DNA of 64,000 nucleotides from assembly GCA_029449245.1 (NCBI GenBank), contig JANATF010000012.1, positions 1,629,799 to 1,693,798 on the forward strand. The letters run 5' to 3'. The position numbers and the translations under genes were made by a program. Under the pieces are notes generated by a model. The model was not told the DNA's origin and did not search any database. It saw only the letters and a list, made by a program, of their open reading frames with translations. The stretch's first letter is position 1. Every line of letters begins with the position of its first letter. Shown here piece by piece: positions 59,501 through 64,000 of this stretch. This DNA comes from Mortierella alpina (taxonomy: Eukaryota > Mortierellomycota > Mortierellomycetes > Mortierellales > Mortierellaceae).

Positions 59501-59677
59501 TTCAGGGAGCTGGATTGTTGGTTCATCATCACTAAGAGTCGCGGTAGACAATTCTTCGACTTGAGAGATGTCCATCATGTAGCCTACACCCTGTCCCTGC
59601 TTGAGCAATTGACAGAAATTGGCGTTGCTGACCAGGGCAATATCCATGGAAGTTGGGTTTCTGACAGGGACAGGCAC
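56561..59677 (-). CDS. Gypsy pol: reverse transcriptase, RNase H, integrase, chromodomain
   Basis: Open for 1038 residues from about 59677, but this is the C-terminal part of a longer pol frame interrupted at 59778 by the hAT insertion, so no natural start is expected. Order: RT with LCVDYRGLNKITTPNRCPLP and YLDD at 246-249; RNase H with ACVIEVDASDYALGG and VVLTDHRNLEYF; integrase zinc-binding HHCC (CHDSPTAGHFG...CDICQRSK), catalytic core DFITQLP, SDRGVTFTSKF and HPRTDGQTERVN; then GPFQILEKVGTRSYRLDLP and a chromodomain EFEVEAILDSKVARGRLLYH with VHWKGYPISARTWEPAEL. Chromodomains steer such elements to modified chromatin. All catalytic residues look intact. Confidence 0.95.
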   Translation of the reverse strand: MPVPVRNPTSMDIALVSNANFCQLLKQGQGVGYMMDISQVEELSTATLSDDEPTIQLPEKYAEYSQVFSKTQADKLPPHRPYDHSIPIAEGANVPFGPVYNLSQTELKALHEYLKENLAKGFIRRSESPAGAPILFVKKKDGSLRLCVDYRGLNKITTPNRCPLPLISETFDQLGKAKYFTKLDMRGAYNLLRIAKGDEWKTAFRCRYGHFEYQVMPFGLMNAPGTFQAFVNDVLRDYLDDFVVVYLDDILIYSESLDEHTAQVKKVLKKLEAAGICLKLEKCAFDKQEVSFLGFIIGVNGISMDPAKVAAIQEWATPKSAFDIQVFLGLANFYRRFVKNYSKVATPLTTLLKKNAKFIWSRAAQDAFEELKARLMSGPILRHFDHTKACVIEVDASDYALGGVCSQYDDDDHLHPVAFYSRKLLPAEMNYQIYDKELLAIVCAFKHWRHYLEFSASTTVVLTDHRNLEYFTTTRNLSRRQVRWSEVLSDYNFVIKYRPGSQNAAADSLSRRDKPEEGSAAALSKTALTLLPPIQFLNALQALPLLPEKSAIQELITHSLPNDPTFSAILAENLETPDPDGLYSVQDGLLLHDGLVCVPDDPDLKKMILEECHDSPTAGHFGITKTFDLVSRTFFWPSMRQYIKNYVGGCDICQRSKSSNHKPYGLLQSLPIPDRPWSSISVDFITQLPASKGYTAICVFVDRFTKMAHFAPTTDTVDAEGTVQLFLEKVFAAHGLPDDVVSDRGVTFTSKFTKTVFKALQIEQNLSTAFHPRTDGQTERVNSILEQYLRCYIDYQQSNWSTLLPLAEFTYNNTEHSSTKTTPFFANFGFHPKFSVTVPRVTKDNIPCPDHIKALLDIHSEMKFNIQSANERHARHFDTKTIAQPDFSVGDKVWLDARNLRTERAAKKLDYKRVGPFQILEKVGTRSYRLDLPSTMKIHPIFHVGLLERFRQDTIPGRTPKPLPPLVVAGEEEFEVEAILDSKVARGRLLYHVHWKGYPISARTWEPAELVQGAPRLIKQFHHAHPHKPGPTLRGAQP

Positions 59678-59769
59678 AGGTGGGTAAATGATAGTAATTG
59701 GTGCAGGTTTGAGAACTAGAGGAGGGGAAGCAGAGCGTGTTTGACTGGCGAAGGGCAGGATAGAAGTAG

Positions 59770-59777
59770 GTAGTGTG
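59770..59777. repeat. hAT target-site duplication GTAGTGTG, left
   Basis: Perfect 8-bp duplication, the length typical of hAT transposition; partner at 61168-61175. Confidence 0.95.
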
Positions 59778-59799
59778 TAGGGTTTCTCAAACGTCGGAT

Positions 59800-60175
59800 C
59801 GGATCGGATATGACCCCCATCCGTATCCGATCCGACTTGCCAAGGTCGGATATCGGATCTATTCGATCCGACGCTTGTCGGATGACAGCCTCATCCGATC
59901 CGACTTTCATTCGATCCGACATCCATTCGATCCGACATCATTCGATCCGACATCCATTCGATCCGACATCCATCCGATCCGACATCATTCGATCCGACAT
60001 CCATTCGATCCGACACCCATTCGATCCGACATCCATTCGATCCGACACCCATTCGATCCGACGTTTATTCGATCCGACACCCATTCGATCCGACGTTTAT
60101 TCGATCCGACACCCATTCGATCCGACGTTTATTCGATCCGACCCTCATTCGAGGCACCCATGCTCTCATCCGACC
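59800..60175 (+). repeat. left subterminal array of the hAT element
   Basis: About 16-bp units based on CATTCGATCCGACATC, with ACCCATT and GTTTATT variants; the core TCGATCCGA recurs more than 15 times. Orientation is opposite to the right array. Confidence 0.9.
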
Positions 60176-60265
60176 TTCATTCGACGCACTCATTCTTTGA
60201 TTTGACCTTTATTCCCTTTGATGACTCTTCGTACTTCATCCATGACACTCATCGCAACCATTTAT

Positions 60266-60667
60266 CTACCTATATTGCTCAATCGAACTTCCGAGGTAGT
60301 CAGCCCAGGAATCAAGCAACATCTGCTCCCTGATCCTAGAATCACTAAGGCGATTCCTTGTGTATGGCAAAAGTGTGCGCGCTTTTGAGAAGCATCTCTC
60401 TGACGGTGCTGAGCTCGCTGGGATAGCCAAAAAGTCCCTCGCCATTTTAGCCAAGATAGGATATTCTTCATGATGCTTTTCCCACCACGGAAGACACTTC
60501 ACATGGAGTTTTCGCTGCGACACAAATAACTCCAAGTCGTCTTCTTTCGGTTGCTTGGTCATTCCAAGAAGCCTAAGCTCCACGTCATCATCATCAGAGT
60601 CCGGAAGCTGTTGCGTGAGCTCTTCCTCCAAATCGATTGCGGTATCGGCGTACTGGATGGTCCACAT
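60266..60667 (-). pseudogene. hAT transposase C-terminal fragment (dimerisation domain)
   Basis: Open for 133 residues. The conserved hAT dimerisation region is plain: LPWWEKHHEEYPILAKMARD then FLAIPASSAPSERCFSKART, LLPYTRNRLSDSRIREQMLL. The zinc finger, DDE catalytic residues and most of the transposase are absent, so this is a relic with no activity of its own. A D/E-rich stretch (LPDSDDDDVELRL) precedes it. Upstream the frame runs into the repeat array. Confidence 0.88.
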
Positions 60668-60716
60668 GTTGCGGACGGATTCCCTGGCATTCCTCTCGTA
60701 TACACAAACCTGTCTT

Positions 60717-61150
60717 CGGATGAATGTCGGATCGAATGAAAGTGGGATCGGATCAACGTCGGATCGGATAATAGTCGGATCGGATCAATGTCGGATCGGA
60801 TAATAGTCGGATCGAATGACAGCCGAGTCGGATGAAAGTCGGATCGAATGACAGTCGGATCGGATAATAGTCGGATCGGATCAACGTCGGATCGGATAAT
60901 AGTCGGATCGAATGACAGCCGAGTCGGATGAAAGTCGGATGGGATAAATGTCAAGTCGAATGAACGTCGGATCGAATAAAATGTCGGATCGGATGAGCGT
61001 CGGATCGAATGAACGTCGGATCGAATAGGCGTCGGATCGAATAAAGTCGGATCGGATGGGAGCTTCATCCGACAAACGTCGGATCGGATAGAGGCATCAT
61101 CCGTATCCGAAAAGTCGGATCGAATGCGGATCGGATGTCGGATGTCGGAT
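60717..61150 (-). repeat. right subterminal array of the hAT element
   Basis: Units such as GTCGGATCGAATGAAC and GTCGGATCGGATAATA on the plus strand, the inverted counterpart of the left array. Some longer blocks are duplicated within it (compare 60759-60815 and 60855-60915). Confidence 0.9.
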
Positions 61151-61653
61151 ATTCGTGAGAAACCGTAGTAGTGTGGATCGAGCAAGATGTGACAAGGCAG
61201 AGAAGTTGTGATTTTGAGTGCAGGCGAGAGTCACTGTTCTCTGATCCCAGTTGATGGAGGGGCTGTGCTTTTTTAGCCAGTCCATTCCAAGGATCACAGA
61301 ATAGTTACCGAGCGTGATGAGTTGAAAGGAATGTACTTCAAAATGTTCTGGGCTGGATTGCATGACAAGACGAGTGGAGTGGTGGGAAGAGTGGATGGTA
61401 CCATTGGCGAGGGCAATGTTGAGTTGTTGATCGACAATGGGTAGGTGATGTACTTTGGCGAGGTTCTGATGAATGAAGGAAATTGTAGCCCCAGAATCAA
61501 TCATGGCATTGACGGGGAGGGAGGACCCCTGGAAATACAGAGTGACAGGAATGGTGATGGGAGCGGAGTCGTGGATAGGGTCGTGAACAGGAGAAACATT
61601 GAAAAGTTGGCCTAGATGGGCTTCTCCACTCTTTACTAGGCGTCGTCGTTTCC
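61097..61653 (-). pseudogene. Gypsy pol 5' part: aspartic protease, cut by hAT insertion
   Basis: The pol frame entered by -1 slippage near 61650 runs through LFNVSPVHDPIHDSAPITIP, the protease active site MIDSGATISFI, and LGMDWLKKHSPSINWDQRTV, the usual retropepsin fold. It reaches the hAT boundary at 61167 and ends at a stop inside the hAT at 61097. It belongs with 56561-59777; both lie in the same frame once the 1398-bp insertion is discounted. Confidence 0.88.
61168..61175. repeat. hAT target-site duplication GTAGTGTG, right
   Basis: Matches 59770-59777 exactly. Confidence 0.95.
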
Positions 61654-61654
61654 C
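61610..61654 (-). promoter_or_regulatory. programmed -1 ribosomal frameshift signal, gag to pol
   Basis: On the element's strand, GGGAAAC (61654-61648) is a canonical X_XXY_YYZ heptamer placed in the gag frame as G GGA AAC. A 6-nt spacer (GACGAC) follows, then inverted arms GCCTAG (61641-61636) and CTAGGC (61615-61610) around a 20-nt loop. The gag stop TAG lies within the first arm. Shifting back one base enters exactly the frame that encodes the protease. Confidence 0.8.
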
Positions 61655-62850
61655 AAATCGAACACGAAGGGGCTAGTGTTGGCAGTGGTGGCACTAGAGA
61701 GAGTGTGTTGAGCCTTGTTACCGAGTCTGGTGTTCGCGGGTTTGGTGGGACACTCCTTAACCCAGTGTCCCTCCAAACCACAGTAGCTACAGAGATCGTT
61801 ATCTCTGCGTCGCTGTTTTTCTTCGGCGCTCACAGGGCGGTGCTGGGCTTGGCTGAGGTCCATGGCCATGGACGGGGCGGCAACGGACGCGGCGGGAGCG
61901 AATGGTCGCGGGACGGAAACAGGGGTCGAGTTGCGGGCGCTATTCAAGGTTGTTGTGGAACGAACAGGTTGTCTTTGCAGAAAGTAACCATATTGGCGAG
62001 TGTCGATCTCAATAGCCAAATCAGAGAACTCATAGAACGTGCGCGGTTCCTCCTGGCGTGACATGGTTTCTTGGACCGATTCTTTGAGGCCAATCCGGTA
62101 CTGGGAGATTTTGGCAGCGTCGTTCCACTCGGTATCGGCAACCAACTGGACAAACTTATTGGTGTAGTCCAACGCCGAGCCTTTTTGCTTCAAGGCGCGG
62201 AGTTGAGACTCGGCCACGATGTGGGCGTTGGTGACGCCGAAATTCTTGGTCATGACCGACCAAAACTTATCAAGGCTGCTAATGATCGCGGGTCTTACTT
62301 CGTCATCCAGCTTAAAAGCAGGGATGTGCTTTTCCATATACTTATAGGCCGCGGTGTCCCCCAGACGGGAGATGATGAACATGATTTTAGAGGCATCCGT
62401 TGGATGCTGCGAGCTCTGAGCCAAGAAGTACAGCTCCAGCTGAGACTGGAAAGTTTTCCAGTCTTCTCTTTTACCAGTGAACTTCTCGGGGGAGTCGATC
62501 TTGGGCTTGGCCACCGACTGAGTCTTGGTGGCTTCGGCAAGGGTCTTGAGGCCCCGGAGCATATCTTTCTGGAAGGTATTGTTCTCGTTGATGGCATTCA
62601 GAGCAATGATCTGTCCTTCGATCGTTTTGAATCTTGGTTCGACCATTTTGATGAGATCCTCGACGAAACTATGGTTGGTCTGTAAGAACTTGAGGAGGGG
62701 TCCGTACGCGGTGAGCTGGCTTTCGAGCGACTGAACGCGGTTTTTGAGATCCGCTACGACCGGGCTGGCTTGCTCGAGGAGAGTGTCCTCGATGGTTTTG
62801 ACACGAGTTTGGAGGGCTTCAAAATTCTGGTTGGCGGTTTCGAGACTCAT
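61636..62850 (-). CDS. Gypsy gag
   Basis: Intact, 404 residues. The N-terminus is coiled-coil-like (TANQNFEALQTRVKTIEDTL), the middle is a retrotransposon capsid-like region (FTGKREDWKTFQSQLELYF, DKFWSVMTKNFG, ALKQKGSALDYTNKFVQLV), and a CCHC zinc knuckle CSYCGLEGHWVKEC lies at 354-367. The TAG stop is 12 nt past the slippery heptamer. Gag packages element RNA into virus-like particles. This reading frame is undamaged. Confidence 0.95.
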   Translation of the reverse strand: MSLETANQNFEALQTRVKTIEDTLLEQASPVVADLKNRVQSLESQLTAYGPLLKFLQTNHSFVEDLIKMVEPRFKTIEGQIIALNAINENNTFQKDMLRGLKTLAEATKTQSVAKPKIDSPEKFTGKREDWKTFQSQLELYFLAQSSQHPTDASKIMFIISRLGDTAAYKYMEKHIPAFKLDDEVRPAIISSLDKFWSVMTKNFGVTNAHIVAESQLRALKQKGSALDYTNKFVQLVADTEWNDAAKISQYRIGLKESVQETMSRQEEPRTFYEFSDLAIEIDTRQYGYFLQRQPVRSTTTLNSARNSTPVSVPRPFAPAASVAAPSMAMDLSQAQHRPVSAEEKQRRRDNDLCSYCGLEGHWVKECPTKPANTRLGNKAQHTLSSATTANTSPFVFDLGNDDA

Positions 62851-62890
62851 GGCTGGGCAGGGACGTGGGTAGAAAGGTCAAAGTTGTTTG

Positions 62891-62899
62891 ACCTAGTAA
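62891..62899 (-). other. primer-binding site of self-priming type
   Basis: On the element's strand, TTACTAGGT directly follows the 5' LTR. It does not resemble a tRNA 3'-end complement but is fully complementary to ACCTAGTAA at 63023-63015 inside the LTR, where the transcript should begin. Confidence 0.65.
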
Positions 62900-63227
62900 T
62901 GTCGTGAATCTAGGCAGGGCAAGGACAGGATGACCTTTCACAAGGGCAGGAGGGAAGGGACAAGGGAAGTGGCAAGACAGGAGGGTTCAGGGTATGATCA
63001 AGGATGTATTCAAGTTACTAGGTAAAGAGCAACTGTACAGAGGGAACTACAGACTATATATACTAAACACTGAGCCCAGCGCGTAATGCCGCTTTGACCC
63101 ATAGTCACCGGTCAGGACATAATTCAAGGCATTCAGTAAAAAGGGGGCGCATGTCGATAAGGCATTAAAAGGCGAAATAAGGCTTGACCTAGGATACTAC
63201 GCTTATCCTAGGGCCGAGTACGCGACA
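62900..63227 (-). repeat. 5' LTR of Gypsy element (promoter)
   Basis: 328 bp. On the minus strand a TATATATA (63062-63055) lies 32-39 nt upstream of ACCTAGTAA (63023), the probable transcription start. Confidence 0.95.
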
Positions 63228-63232
63228 GTACA
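63228..63232. repeat. target-site duplication GTACA, right
   Basis: Matches 56218-56222. Confidence 0.95.
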
Positions 63233-63530
63233 CGGTTGATGAGAATTTCACACCGTTCGAAATTTCACACTTCCTCGAGTTCATATTTGAGAGCAATTGA
63301 AGGTGTGCGTCAGTTCCCGAACACCCTTGAAGCCAAAAATACTCGGTTGCTGAGATTTTCACACTTGACAAGAATTTCTCACTTCCCCGATCTCATATTT
63401 GAGAGCAATTGAAGGTGTTTGTCAGTTCCCCAACATCTTCGAAGCCAAAAATACTCGGTTGCTGAGATGTTCACACTTGTTAAAATTTCACAGCATAAAA
63501 ATTTCACACTTCCAAATTTTCACAGTGATT
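63233..63530. repeat. 112-bp subtelomeric tandem repeat, right part
   Basis: Remainder of the split unit, then two further units and a degraded end. GAGCAATTGA recurs at 63291 and 63403 (112 bp apart) and GCCAAAAATACTCGGTTGCT at about 63332 and 63444. The last 60 bp break down into ATTTCACA-rich sequence. Confidence 0.85.
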
Positions 63531-63720
63531 GTAAGAACTGCTTTCCGTAAATTTAATTGAATATGTGATTTGTCAATTTCATATCAATCGAATAAGTAAA
63601 ACTCATTTCATGTACAATTTCAATTTATCGCAAATTGCATTTGACATTCATCCTTCAAGCAAGCAGTTAGTATTAATTGACCTTTCTTGTGAATTGAGAG
63701 CCCATTTTAAGGTTTATTCT
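63531..63720. other. AT-rich junction between subtelomeric repeat and terminal array
   Basis: 190 bp of AT-rich unique-looking sequence with no gene. Confidence 0.5.
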
Positions 63721-64000
63721 AGGGGTTTTTTAGGGTTTTTTAGGGTTTTTTTAGGGTTTTTTTAGGGTTTTTTTAGGGTTTTTTAGGGTTTTTTAGGGTT
63801 TTTTAGGGTTTTTTAGGGTTTTTTAGGGTTTTTTAGGGTTTTTTAGGGTTTTTTAGGGTTTTTTAGGGTTTTTTTAGGGTTTTTTAGGGTTTTTTTAGGG
63901 TTTTTTAGGGTTTTTTAGGGTTTTTTAGGGTTTTTTTAGGGTTTTTTTAGGGTTTTTTAGGGTTTTTTAGGGTTTTTTTAGGGTTTTTTTTTTTTTTTTT
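63721..64000 (+). repeat. terminal T6-7AGGG array, putative telomere
   Basis: I count 25 spacers of Tn between AGGG blocks: 17 with T6 and 8 with T7, mixed along the array, then a final T17 at the window edge. The G-rich strand runs 5' to 3' toward the end, as required for a right-hand telomere. The 10-11-bp unit is an expansion of TTAGGG in its T-run. Confidence 0.75.

Larger units (their letters stand above)
59778..61167 (-). mobile_element. hAT-superfamily DNA transposon (truncated, 1390 bp) nested in Gypsy pol
   Basis: Bounded by GTAGTGTG duplications. Terminal inverted repeats are TAGGGTTTCTCA (left) and TACGGTTTCTCA (right, reverse complement), with the TA(G/C)GG start usual for hAT. 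Between them lie two inverted subterminal arrays (59800-60175 and 60717-61150) and one short ORF for the C-terminal hAT dimerisation domain. Too short to encode a full transposase, so probably an internally deleted, non-autonomous derivative. Insertion plus duplication is 1398 bp, a multiple of three, so the flanking pol pieces share a frame. Confidence 0.92.
56223..63227 (-). mobile_element. Ty3/Gypsy chromovirus LTR retrotransposon, 7.0 kb, interrupted by a hAT element
   Basis: Complete insertion read on the minus strand: 5' LTR 63227-62900, primer site, gag, protease-RT-RNaseH-integrase-chromodomain, polypurine tract, 3' LTR 56550-56223. LTRs are 328 bp, begin TG and end CA with TGTCG/CGACA tips, and look identical over their full length, so insertion was recent. 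Flanked by GTACA. Without the nested hAT and its duplicated 8 bp the element is 5607 bp. The chromodomain at the end of integrase defines it as a chromovirus. The coding capacity of this copy is broken by the hAT insertion. Confidence 0.96.

Noticed and set aside
59773-60333. 186-aa ORF made of SIRHPFDPT-type repeats, and its 208-aa counterpart on the minus strand at 60559-61185
   Set aside because: Both are translations of the hAT subterminal arrays; the repeat exists at DNA level and no start, domain or conservation supports a protein.

Overview
This is nuclear DNA of a fungus, ending at the right-hand side in what looks like a chromosome end. Almost every gene has several short GT-AG introns (about 50-150 bp), intergenic gaps are short, and the gene content is fungal: HIS3, sulfite reductase MET10-type, RXT3, CGFS glutaredoxin, divergent histone pairs and a chromovirus-type Gypsy element. 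Intron density together with BCL7-like, RAD51C, USE1 and ELP5 homologues fits an early-diverging lineage, probably Mortierellomycotina (Mortierella sensu lato). That placement is inference; no marker was searched.

Layout. 1-18 kb: Gfo/Idh/MocA oxidoreductase (cut by the left edge), HIS3, BCL7-like protein, a mitochondrial protein, an Ariadne RBR ubiquitin ligase, EXO1, sulfite reductase flavoprotein, a GNAT acetyltransferase and the SNARE USE1. 18-37 kb: RAD51C, Elongator ELP5, an AFG2/SPATA5-type AAA ATPase, a membrane dipeptidyl peptidase, proteasome chaperone PSMG3, a branched-chain aminotransferase and RXT3 of the Rpd3L deacetylase. 38-50 kb: divergent H2A-H2B, uL15 ribosomal protein, cornichon, glia maturation factor, divergent H3-H4, a Trx-Grx-Grx monothiol glutaredoxin, SAP18 and a GT17 glycosyltransferase. 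Chromatin genes (BCL7-like, RXT3, four core histones, SAP18) recur through the window.

50-64 kb is gene-poor and repeat-rich: a 2.4-kb CT-rich tract with a (CT)n run of about 111 bp, an 85-bp tandem duplication, a degenerate 17-bp array and a 112-bp tandem repeat. A 7.0-kb Gypsy chromovirus with two LTRs that read as identical and a GTACA target duplication sits inside the 112-bp array. It is itself interrupted in pol by a 1.39-kb hAT element with an 8-bp target duplication. The last 280 bp are an array of T6-7AGGG, G-rich strand running 5' to 3' toward the end, which I read as an unusual telomeric repeat.

Exon boundaries below were worked out by hand from splice signals, reading-frame phase and family conservation; each gene's exons add up to an open frame. 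UTRs, transcription starts and functions of unnamed genes are not visible from sequence alone.
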